This document shows, piece after piece, positions 10,501 through 17,414 of a DNA stretch of 64,000 nucleotides. The notes beneath the pieces were generated by a model. That model saw nothing but the letters and a program-made list of their open reading frames with translations. It had not been told where the DNA came from and searched no databases. Source of the stretch: Aminobacter carboxidus (GTDB taxonomy: Bacteria > Pseudomonadota > Alphaproteobacteria > Rhizobiales > Rhizobiaceae); assembly GCF_014863355.1 (NCBI RefSeq), contig NZ_JACZEP010000008.1:62001-126000 (forward strand). The letters are read 5' to 3'. Position numbers and translations under genes: made by a program. The first letter of the stretch is position 1. Each line of letters begins with the position of its first letter.

Positions 10501-11093
10501 GACTGCGCGGCAATGCGCATTTCCTGGGCGCGGCGGATCATCGCGGCAAAAGCCCAGAACAGCGCGATCGGCACGATGGTGGCGACGACGAGCATCAGCA
10601 GGCCGGGACGCGCCAAGGCGTCGTCGAACGAGCGGATGGTCCAAATGCTGGGGGTGACGATACGGTCGGCGAGGGCAACGGCGCCGGCTAGCCAGGCAAC
10701 CGAAACAAGCCCGACCATCCAGTAGATGGTGCTGGACGCCCGGCGGTTGAGGCTGTGCAGCAGCGATTTGTAATCCTTGGCGCGATCGTCGTTCGCCGGC
10801 TTGAAGCCTTCGGGCTGCAGCGGGCGGGTCTCGACGGGGCGCAACTGGGTCGGCGGCTCGGCGACGCGTGCCACCGAAGCGGGCTCGGTTTTCGGAGCAG
10901 CAGGCTTTTGCTTGCGGCCTTCGCGTGCCAATTCCTCGGCTGCCTGCGAAATCTGTGCTTCGAGGTCGTCCATCGATGCGGCCATGTCGAGGCCGCCGTC
11001 ATCGGCGCCGCTCAAGTCGAGGTCGAGCGCCTGCTCGAGCTCCTTGGCTACGTCGAGATCGAGGTTCTTTGTCGGAGTGGATTTCTTCGCCAT
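4554..11093 (-). CDS. Giant two-TM coiled-coil protein, growth pole ring (GPR/RgsE)-like
   Basis: 2179 residues, the largest gene here. Residues 1-115 are cytoplasmic, acidic then Pro-rich. Two membrane helices lie at about 120-142 and 164-185. Almost all the rest is helical repeat (apolipoprotein/methyl-accepting-like coiled coil), with two arrays at about residues 588-1145 and 1228-1558. A Pro-rich linker (about 1940-2060) leads to a conserved globular C-terminus from about 2063 (SPLHVVESLNSLSVDIARAI, ending AHAAGRLK). Length, two N-terminal TMs and apolipoprotein-like repeats match the growth pole ring protein of Agrobacterium (about 2100 residues, polar growth) and RgsE of Sinorhizobium; this is from memory of those papers. 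Such proteins are often misannotated as kinesin. It has its own terminator and is divergent from an Hpt gene. Confidence 0.8.
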   Translation of the reverse strand: MAKKSTPTKNLDLDVAKELEQALDLDLSGADDGGLDMAASMDDLEAQISQAAEELAREGRKQKPAAPKTEPASVARVAEPPTQLRPVETRPLQPEGFKPANDDRAKDYKSLLHSLNRRASSTIYWMVGLVSVAWLAGAVALADRIVTPSIWTIRSFDDALARPGLLMLVVATIVPIALFWAFAAMIRRAQEMRIAAQSMTEVAFRLAEPENMAQDRVMMVGQAVRREVAAMGEGIERTLARAVELETLVHTEVNQIERSYSENAARIRSLVDGLGSEREAVVSHAERVRASISGAHETLRDELGSASDIIRDSILNASTKLSMTITNSGDTLIDRINEGGMGLFEAIDNRMDSLSDRLSTSGEAFASLLDTRIAKLTQSTDEVTRSLTDLLDNRTSGMVSLLGGAAKTINSEFEASLHGIERTLAERGQALIGEFQTRAEALDTGTAKLNAALEARARQINETLVERAREIATTFVQGRDSLSAMIDQGKTQIGTDLADIITSTSTMLESRASDFAGRMEAARHQVSRAFDGDIQRLSEARVGIEQAVEDHTTKLSEARDRMAAALRDDLSKFAEGRASIEAAVGFQVQKLAEGRSLITRALDDDMRKLDQSRQAIDDTLSGQFRQLAQGREQLAKALVEDSEKLVQARTNIDEMVAGHVGKLAEGRNILSRALEADLGKLADSRTSIDGLVAGQVEKIAEGRAILANALETDLAGIKALVDGHSSKIASDRAELSRSLETDIANVHGLIEGHAEKLAGERTLLSKTLETDLAKLADSRASIDGLVAGQVEKLAEGRDILKRALESDLDNVKGLVSSHAERLVAERSTLSKALEDDLAKLAESRSGIDGLVAGQVEKLAEGRDILKRALESDLNAIHNTITSQSEKLAEDRAMLSRSLEADLDSVKGLVSSHAERLVAERGTLSKALEDDLAKLAESRSGIDGLVAGQVEKLAEGRDILKRALEADLNAIRSTIGSQSEKLAEDRAMLARSLEADLDSVKGLVSSHAERLVAERSTLSMALEDDLAKLAESRSGIDGLVAGQVEKLAEGRDILRRALEADLAKIDGMMLGQVDKLAAGRDTLTKALEADLAMLNDSRASIDNIVAGHVGKLAEGRETMARALDEDLGKLSEARRDIDLAISGHIDQIAARRVDISDAIAGDIEKIEETFRRQTGVIEERTGTMERALSLGVDNVRGVLEKSAVFVAGALREKVMEVTAALNEEAGKAFSDADRVIAERAEQTSSALLARAEDISRAFEEADRRLAARADETSNALLARAEETADTLSAKAGEIANTFDAADRSLIARAIETADALSARAGDILRNFDTADERLGMRIGESADALAARASELGRIFDTADEKLAARIAEGADSLGSRAGELSRIFDAADERIAARVADSSATLGSRAGEIVRNFEEADERLAARAAQTADTLAGRAAEIGRTFEEADGRIAARVDQTSETLMGRAAEISRAFEEADGRIAARVDQTSEALLGRASEIGQAFDEAGRQLAARVTESTSGIGEHAALIASAFNETEQRVVARAHRTSADLDARARAIEETLANVDERLAAGAEGVAARIGEHLSSAENRLAYGAESMGQRLSEQVSQAEAQLVARANVIAETFTAVGQHIGQSTNEAARTIGSNTRELNAMLTERSNEIAKILDETARPLVDRFAESGTELHRSMEEATARATEKLRSENAALVDALASRTAETLSAVDGARSTLAESVADLIGRMTTSSAQLGNLIDQATANLANVDERLTSSTSNFANTTEKAAQTFSSAARLVDSNTNRLTDLSSTTLREVASIATKFDEHSRLLSSASNLLSSAQSNLEHTLERQSSLEDLAVGLVKKSEDLERVMQSFEHLVGQTLENAEGKTLASADKIRAAISDVVETATKRFADATEDMRRTAGSIKSELESTRAELKKGVLDMPEEAKESTTAIRRAVSEQINALKELSAIVAKSGRGVDVSDASLRAPQAQPPRRPAAPQPERPAPAPLAGTSLRGTLDIERPAPAAPQQPAREQASRGGQQQGGWVRDLLTGASREEQPARTGQAEPRVVQAQRSPLHVVESLNSLSVDIARAIDHDASIELWDRYRRGERDVFTRRLYTLKGQQTFDEIRRKYQSDGEFRSAVDRYCDDFEKLLKDVSRNDRDSIMTKTYLTSDTGKVYTMLAHAAGRLK
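6420..7410 (-). repeat. Tandem 87-bp (29-residue) repeat array within the giant coiled-coil gene
   Basis: About eleven in-frame units, each starting near A-D-x-R-(L/I)-A-A-R and ending near (I/L)-x-R-x-F-(D/E)-(E/T/A). Nearly all are exactly 29 residues (for example ADERLAARAAQTADTLAGR plus AAEIGRTFEE). One unit near the start is 40 residues, an expansion of exactly 11. At DNA level adjacent units around 6640-6820 are close to identical. They encode residues about 1228-1558. Confidence 0.85.
7660..9330 (-). repeat. Tandem 29/36-residue repeat array, including near-identical 282-bp units
   Basis: In-frame units begin K-L-A-E-x-R-x-x-L-x-(K/R)-(A/S)-L-E-x-D-L. They are 29 residues long, or 36 when they carry the extra segment before DGLVAGQVE. 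Between about 7920 and 8790 they are grouped 29+29+36 into 94-residue (282-bp) super-units. The same DNA phrase recurs at 7941, 8223 and 8505, exactly 282 bases apart each time, and again at 8700. The units are nearly identical in DNA, so recent duplication or gene conversion is likely. Residues about 588-1145. Confidence 0.85.
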
Positions 11094-11313
11094 GCCTTCG
11101 CTACCCTGTACTAAAGACGCGGAATCTCTGGACTTTTTGTCCTATTTTTGACCGCGTCCGAGGCTCAATATGGACCGCCCGTATCGTAGTGACACAAACG
11201 GGTAAAGAAAACATGCATTCGCCCCGATACGTAAAAGTTTAAATATAAGGTTAACACTGCAGTGATTATTGGCCCCGATCCCGCAGGGTTCCGGGCTTTG
11301 GCAGGTTAACGGG

Positions 11314-11322
11314 TTATCCACA
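11314..11322 (+). promoter_or_regulatory. Perfect DnaA box between the giant coiled-coil and Hpt genes
   Basis: The nonamer TTATCCACA matches the strong DnaA-binding consensus exactly. It sits in the 279-base divergent region, 51 bases before the Hpt start. About 60 bases upstream, at 11239-11255, TTAA and TTAAC are 8 bases apart, close to but not matching the CtrA consensus spacing of 7. A single 9-mer can occur by chance. Confidence 0.4.
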
Positions 11323-11372
11323 TGGAGACCTTAGGTTACCAACCCAAGGGCGAGTGGCGGGGCATGGGCTAA

Positions 11373-11747
11373 ATGGTAATGCGCGAGATCGGTTCGATGG
11401 CTTTCGGCATGCCGGGTGGCGAATCTTCGGTATCGGTCCATGGCCGTCCCATCGACCTAGAACATCTTTCCCGGCAGACGATCGGCGACCGCGATGTCGA
11501 GCGTGAAGTGCTCGATATGTTTGTCCATCAGGCGCTTTCGGTTCGCGATGCGATTGCCGGGGCAGATCTCGCCGAGCGCCTCATGCTGTGCCACGCGCTG
11601 AAGGGTTCGGCGCGCGGCGTCGGTGCATTTCCCATCGCCGATTGCGTTGCGGCGATTGAAACGGACCCGGACAATGCCACCCTGATCGTGCGGCTAACCC
11701 GCCTGATCGACGAGGCACGCGACTTCATTGCCTCGATCAGCCGCTAA
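11373..11747 (+). CDS. Orphan histidine phosphotransfer (Hpt) domain protein
   Basis: 124 residues consisting of an N-terminal tail of about 25 residues and one Hpt domain. The phosphorylatable histidine is H74 in CHALKGSARGVG, matching the family H-x-L-K-G-(S/A) motif. No kinase or receiver is adjacent, so it is an orphan phosphorelay intermediate. It is divergent from the polar growth gene at 4554-11093. The ATG at 11373 is used; an in-frame ATG two codons on is an equal alternative. Partner unknown; divK (17013) and pleD (17415) are 5-6 kb away and carry receivers, but nothing in the sequence links them. Confidence 0.85.
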   Translation: MVMREIGSMAFGMPGGESSVSVHGRPIDLEHLSRQTIGDRDVEREVLDMFVHQALSVRDAIAGADLAERLMLCHALKGSARGVGAFPIADCVAAIETDPDNATLIVRLTRLIDEARDFIASISR

Positions 11748-11864
11748 TGCGCCTGGTCCCTTTTGGGGGCGTTCAATGGCCGCAGTAACATTTATCAGCT
11801 GCTCATTGTAAATCCGACAGTCGGCGGCGCTATCGCACGACAGTTGACACGCACGGTGGAGTGA

Positions 11865-12218
<354 letters not shown>

Positions 12219-12243
12219 GACGCTCCGGCCAATGCCTCGCTTG

Positions 12244-12264
12244 GCATGACACCTGTTGTCATGC
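12244..12264. promoter_or_regulatory. Perfect 8-bp inverted repeat between ferredoxin and reductase genes
   Basis: GCATGACA (12244-12251) and TGTCATGC (12257-12264) are exact reverse complements separated by 5 bases. The element lies 26 bases after the ferredoxin stop and 39 before the reductase start. There is no T-run, so it looks more like a dimeric repressor operator than a terminator. It contains TGA-N9-TCA, close to but not identical with the spacing described for rhizobial iron-responsive (RirA) boxes. Confidence 0.4.
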
Positions 12265-12275
12265 ACATTCCCTGA

Positions 12276-13331
<1,056 letters not shown>

Positions 13332-13351
13332 TCTCTAGAAGAGCCTGCTGC

Positions 13352-13966
13352 TCAGTTCTTGAGTTTGCCGGCGTCGATGCGCTCCAGCCGGTAGCGCAGC
13401 AGCCTGACGATCCGGCTTTCGAAGTTGATGCCTTCGATGCGGTCGAATTCTTCCTGTGCCCGGTCATGGGCATTGAGGATGCGGTTGCTCGTCGCCTTGG
13501 CCTTGGATGCTGCGACGTCGCAGCTCTTCTGCTTGCCGATCGCCTTCAGCGCCTGTTCCAGCTCGCGGGCGTGGTTCTTGGCAATGACGACGTGGCTTTC
13601 CTCGTGGCGCTTGATGTCGGAGGACAGCGTGTTCCAGATCAGCTTGACGTCCTGAGCTGCCTTGCCGTTCTGGCGCCAGCGCGGCAGGATCACCTTGGCC
13701 TTGACGGTGACCTGAGCCGAGACGATGGCGCAACCACCTTTGACTTCGGCGTAGCCGATGCGGCTGGTGAACTCCATTTGCGTCGCGCCCGGATGCCTGC
13801 CGCCGGTGCTCTTGACCTCGGGGCCACGCGTCATCAGCTGCTGCTCGATCTCGTCGAGCGTTTTGCCGGTAATGGTGAAATAGCTGTAGGATTTGGACAC
13901 CGTTGCCGCCTGAACGGGTAGGCAAATGCCTCCAGCGAGTAGGGCGGCCAGGAAGAGTTGCTTCAT
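13352..13966 (-). CDS. Secreted DUF922-type putative zinc protease
   Basis: 204 residues with a clear signal peptide (MKQLFLAALLAGGICLPVQA, cleavage after residue 20). The mature protein carries KRHEESHVVIAKNHARELE, matching the HExxH-like metal motif of the DUF922 family, predicted Zn-dependent proteases of the periplasm. Two Cys (GGCAIV and KSCDV) could form a disulfide. It ends 21 bases from the reductase stop and is convergent with it. Activity has not, to my knowledge, been shown for this family, so substrate and role are unknown. Confidence 0.82.
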   Translation of the reverse strand: MKQLFLAALLAGGICLPVQAATVSKSYSYFTITGKTLDEIEQQLMTRGPEVKSTGGRHPGATQMEFTSRIGYAEVKGGCAIVSAQVTVKAKVILPRWRQNGKAAQDVKLIWNTLSSDIKRHEESHVVIAKNHARELEQALKAIGKQKSCDVAASKAKATSNRILNAHDRAQEEFDRIEGINFESRIVRLLRYRLERIDAGKLKN

Positions 13967-14118
13967 TAGTTGCCTCTTGGCCTACCTTGCGTTAGGGGCG
14001 TTGGCGGCGCAACGGAAATCGGATCGTGCCGCTGAAATGACCGTGCAGCGAGTTGAAGCCGCAAGCGTTGATATTTCGTGACGTGGTCTGTGCTCTGGAG
14101 TTCTTTTGTGGCGACGGC

Positions 14119-14967
14119 ATGACCGGCAAACGATGGCAACTGGCGCATGGGCGCCATCTCGACCTCGGCGACAGGGCGCTTGTGATGGGCATCCTCAACG
14201 TCACGCCCGACAGCTTTTCCGACGGCGGTGCGTTCGATGCGCCCGAGCGCGCGCTGGAACAGGCACGTCGCATGGTTGCCGAAGGTGCTGTGATCGTCGA
14301 TGTTGGTGGTGAATCGACGAGGCCCGGCGCCGCGCCGGTTTCTTCAGCCGAAGAGCAGGATCGCGTGCTTCCAATCATCGCAGCGCTCGCCCGTTCAGGC
14401 GATGCGTTGATTTCAGTCGACACCTACCGCGAAGACACGGCCCGGCTTGCCGTTGCCGCCGGCGCACACATCGTCAACGATGTCTGGGGCGCCCAGCGCG
14501 AGCCCGGCATAGCCAGGGTCGCCGCTGAGACCGGGGCAGGGCTGGTGCTCATGCATACCGGCCGCGAACGCGAAAAGCTGCCCGACGTCATCGACGACCA
14601 GCTTCTGTTCCTGCGACGCTCGCTGGAGATCGCCCGCCAGGCCGGTGTCCAGGACGCGCAGATCATGCTCGACCCGGGCTTTGGCTTTGCCAAGGACGCC
14701 GACGAAAACCTGGAGCTGATGGCGCGGTTTTCGGAACTCGCACAGCTCAGCTATCCGCTGCTTGCGGGCACCTCGCGCAAGCGCTTCGTCGGCCATGTCA
14801 CCGGGCGCGAAGCTGCCGACCGCGACGCCGGAACGGCGGCGACGAGCGTCATATTACGCCTGCAGGGCGCGAATGTATTTCGCGTCCATGATGTCGCAAT
14901 CAACGTGGACGCGCTGGCATTCGCAGATGCTATGCTGGCGCGACAGACCAACCTGCCGGGACGCTGA
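14119..14967 (+). CDS. folP: Dihydropteroate synthase
   Basis: 282 residues, the usual length. It joins 6-hydroxymethyl-dihydropterin diphosphate to p-aminobenzoate in folate synthesis. Both family signatures are present: VMGILNVTPDSFSDGG near residue 20 and VIVDVGGESTRPGA near residue 55. The C-terminal GTSRKRF, which binds the pterin diphosphate, is intact. The ATG at 14119 gives the normal N-terminus; an ATG 66 bases upstream opens the same frame but adds an unrelated leader. First gene of folP-folB-folK; folB starts 5 bases after its stop. Confidence 0.96.
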   Translation: MTGKRWQLAHGRHLDLGDRALVMGILNVTPDSFSDGGAFDAPERALEQARRMVAEGAVIVDVGGESTRPGAAPVSSAEEQDRVLPIIAALARSGDALISVDTYREDTARLAVAAGAHIVNDVWGAQREPGIARVAAETGAGLVLMHTGREREKLPDVIDDQLLFLRRSLEIARQAGVQDAQIMLDPGFGFAKDADENLELMARFSELAQLSYPLLAGTSRKRFVGHVTGREAADRDAGTAATSVILRLQGANVFRVHDVAINVDALAFADAMLARQTNLPGR

Positions 14968-14972
14968 CCCAG

Positions 14973-15332
14973 ATGTACCTTATCCGTATGAAAAACTGCG
15001 CCTTCTTCGCCCGGCATGGTCTGTTCGACGAAGAAGAGACGCTGGGCCAGCGCTTTTATGTCGATGCCGAACTGACAGTCGACCCATCGCTCCCCCTTGA
15101 GGACGATTCGATGGACAGCACCGTCGACTACGGCGTTGCCTTCCAGGTCATCGAGTCGATCATCACCGGCCAGCGACGCTTCCTGATCGAGGCGTTGGCG
15201 CAGGAATGCGGCCGGGCGCTCGCTGCGCGTTTCCCTCAGATCAAGCGTGCCGAAATCACGGTTCGCAAGCCGAATGCGCCGGTGCCTGGCGTCCTGGACT
15301 ACGTAGAGGTGACCGTTGTCTGGCCAGGTTGA
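14973..15332 (+). CDS. folB: Dihydroneopterin aldolase
   Basis: 119 residues, a typical FolB. It cleaves dihydroneopterin to 6-hydroxymethyl-dihydropterin and glycolaldehyde, two steps before FolP. Conserved features are the N-terminal RMKNCAFFARHGLFDEEETLG, the Tyr in STVDYGVAF and the C-terminal lysine segment VRKPNAPVPG. Its last 17 bases overlap the folK start, so expression of the two is likely coupled. Confidence 0.95.
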   Translation: MYLIRMKNCAFFARHGLFDEEETLGQRFYVDAELTVDPSLPLEDDSMDSTVDYGVAFQVIESIITGQRRFLIEALAQECGRALAARFPQIKRAEITVRKPNAPVPGVLDYVEVTVVWPG

Positions 15333-15840
15333 GGAGCGCGGCTTTCTCAGCCTCGGCGGCAATCTGGGCGATCCGGCGAAGTCGATGGCGTCGGCGCTGC
15401 ATATGCTCGACAGCTCCGGCAGCACGCGCGTCGTCGCGGTCTCGTCGCTGCATCGCACGCCGCCCTGGGGCAAGGTCGATCAGCCCGATTTCCTGAACGT
15501 CACCGCCGAGGTCGCCACCACGCTTGCGCCGCTTGAACTGCTGGAGCTTTGCCTCGAGCTGGAGCGCCGGCTCAAGCGCGTGCGCATCGAACGCTGGGGC
15601 CCGCGCCTGATCGACATCGACGTGCTTTTGCTGGGCAACAGCAATGTCAGCGATGTCGGGCTTGAGATACCGCACCCGCGCATGCTCGACCGGGCCTTTG
15701 TCATGGTGCCGTTGGCCGAAATCGCACCAGAGCTGGTGCTGGCCGGCAAGTCGGCGGCTGAATGGGCCGCTGAACTGGACAGCGCCGGCATCGAAAGGCT
15801 TGATTCCGGCCGCGACTGGTGGCGCGACCTGGGCGAATAG
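15316..15840 (+). CDS. folK: 2-amino-4-hydroxy-6-hydroxymethyldihydropteridine diphosphokinase
   Basis: 174 residues from a TTG at 15316 inside folB. It transfers pyrophosphate from ATP to the FolB product. The family signature RWGPRLIDIDVLLLG is at about residues 94-108, and the N-terminal LSLGGNLGDP and the IPHPRM segment are intact. The alternative start plus 17-base overlap is a common arrangement for translational coupling. Last gene of the folate operon; it ends 9 bases before a convergent HAD gene. Confidence 0.94.
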   Translation: MSGQVEERGFLSLGGNLGDPAKSMASALHMLDSSGSTRVVAVSSLHRTPPWGKVDQPDFLNVTAEVATTLAPLELLELCLELERRLKRVRIERWGPRLIDIDVLLLGNSNVSDVGLEIPHPRMLDRAFVMVPLAEIAPELVLAGKSAAEWAAELDSAGIERLDSGRDWWRDLGE

Positions 15841-15849
15841 TCTGCAAGG

Positions 15850-16503
15850 CTAGAGGCCGAGGGCTGTTGCGATCTTCGGTCGGGCCTCAGTCCAATCGTC
15901 GGTGATCACGATGCCATCCGGCATGGGCGGCAGAAACGCGCGCATCTCACGGTAGGACATCAGGTTGAACAGGTGCGCGTCGGCGACCGCGTCGCGCACC
16001 GAAACCAGATTGTGCGGAATGTCGTCGACAAAGGCGACTGGCCGGCTGGTTTCGCCTCGAAGCAGCCGCAGCGCCGGACCCTTCGCCCGTTCGGTGGTCA
16101 GCAGCGGATAAGGAAAGCCGAGCGCATCGAGATGCCGGCGCCTGATGTCGCGGTGGCGGTGCGGCATTGCCGTCAGCAAAACCACTTCAGCACCTAAGGC
16201 GAGGCCGGCCACGGCGTCCGCGGCTCCCAGCGCTGCGGTTTGCCACTCAGCCTGGGCGTGGAAAAAGCCGTCGAGCAATGCGGAAACGGCTTCCTGTTCC
16301 AGCGGTATCTGGGTCTTCAGGTCGACGACGTTGCCGGTCAGCTTGAACGACGTGGCCAGGAAGGTTAGCCCCTGCGCGTCGAGGAAGCGCATGAACGGTA
16401 CCATGAATTCGAGCAGTACCTCGTCGACGTCGAGCACCAGCAACGGCCTGCTGTCGCGGGCCAGTTCGGCGATCTGGCGTGCTGTTTCGGGATCTTCGCT
16501 CAT
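15850..16503 (-). CDS. HAD-like hydrolase of unknown substrate
   Basis: 217 residues with the core HAD features: LLVLDVDEVLLEF (DxD nucleophile motif) near residue 23, LLTAMPH as motif II, a lysine in ERAKGPAL, and FVDDIPHN as the acidic motif. This suggests a small phosphatase or nucleotidase, substrate unknown. Its ATG overlaps the stop of the DUF3572 gene upstream (ATGA at 16500-16503), so the two are translationally coupled. Confidence 0.8.
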   Translation of the reverse strand: MSEDPETARQIAELARDSRPLLVLDVDEVLLEFMVPFMRFLDAQGLTFLATSFKLTGNVVDLKTQIPLEQEAVSALLDGFFHAQAEWQTAALGAADAVAGLALGAEVVLLTAMPHRHRDIRRRHLDALGFPYPLLTTERAKGPALRLLRGETSRPVAFVDDIPHNLVSVRDAVADAHLFNLMSYREMRAFLPPMPDGIVITDDWTEARPKIATALGL

Positions 16504-16799
16504 GCGGAACGCTCGTGATCGTCATTGCCCAGGGGCAGGGCGCGAAGCGCGCTGCCGATTTCGCCCGGCGCGATGCCTGATTCTTGCGAGAATCGCAGCA
16601 GCGTTGGCTCATGGGCGAGAATGAAGTTCAACACGCCTGCCAGAAAGCCCGGCTCCTGTGCGGCGCGGCGGATCTGGTGCGCTTCGATGCCTGATATGGC
16701 CAGGAAACGCGGCAGAAGTTCGGGGTCGGAGGCTACGAACGCGAGCGCCTGGACAGCCAGTGCTTCAGCGCTTTCCTGCGATAGCTGGTTCTTCTGCAT
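16500..16799 (-). CDS. DUF3572 family protein
   Basis: 99 residues, beginning MQKNQLSQESAEALAVQALA and mostly helical. This matches DUF3572, a small family restricted to alphaproteobacteria, from memory of the pattern ALAVQALAFVASDPELLPRF. No catalytic motif is evident. It is first in a two-gene unit with the HAD protein and its stop overlaps the next start by four bases, pointing to a shared function that is not known. Confidence 0.82.
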   Translation of the reverse strand: MQKNQLSQESAEALAVQALAFVASDPELLPRFLAISGIEAHQIRRAAQEPGFLAGVLNFILAHEPTLLRFSQESGIAPGEIGSALRALPLGNDDHERSA

Positions 16800-17012
16800 C
16801 TGACATTCGCCCCGATCGACCTGTGTCGGGAGTAGCGGCAAGCCGCCATCGGGGCAACCGCTAAAGCGGCCGCGCAACCATCCGTGATTTGGCGGGGATG
16901 TTTTACGTTTCGTAATGTTCTTGAGTTAAAGTGGGATTCGGGGTTGGTGTGCGCATCCAGCGCGCAACAGGATTGCCGCGGACCTGTGGCGGGCAATCGG
17001 GACGGAATTTCT

Positions 17013-17384
17013 ATGGCCAAGAAGGTGATGATCGTCGAGGACAATGAGCTCAATATGAAGCTCTTTCGCGACCTCATCGAGGCAAGCGGTTACGAGACCG
17101 TGCGCACGCGCAACGGTCTTGAGGCGCTTGATCTTGCCCGCAAGCACCGGCCGGACCTCATCTTGATGGATATTCAGCTGCCCGAGGTTTCAGGCCTCGA
17201 GGTCACCAAATGGCTGAAGGAGGATGACGACCTCCACACCATTCCCGTCATCGCCGTTACCGCTTTCGCCATGAAGGGCGACGAAGAGCGGATCAGGCAG
17301 GGCGGTTGCGAAGCCTACATCTCCAAGCCGATCTCGGTGCCGCGCTTCATCGAGACGATCAAATCCTATCTGGGCGATGCCTGA
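17013..17384 (+). CDS. divK: Single-domain response regulator DivK
   Basis: 123 residues, a lone receiver domain. Active-site residues are E9-D10, phospho-acceptor D53 ([10 protein letters not shown]), T83 and K105 (ISKP). The sequence [20 protein letters not shown] is the hallmark of DivK. It controls polarity and the CtrA phosphorelay through PleC/DivJ and DivL in Caulobacter and rhizobia. pleD follows 30 bases downstream, the arrangement conserved across alphaproteobacteria. Confidence 0.96.
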   Translation: MAKKVMIVEDNELNMKLFRDLIEASGYETVRTRNGLEALDLARKHRPDLILMDIQLPEVSGLEVTKWLKEDDDLHTIPVIAVTAFAMKGDEERIRQGGCEAYISKPISVPRFIETIKSYLGDA

Positions 17385-17414
17385 TGCGCTCGCCGGCTCG
17401 CTCGAGGGACTAGC

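Noticed and set aside
4554-11093. Kinesin or methyl-accepting chemotaxis receptor identity for the giant protein
   Set aside because: No motor domain, no P-loop, and no conserved chemotaxis hairpin tip were seen. Similarity would be through coiled-coil composition only.
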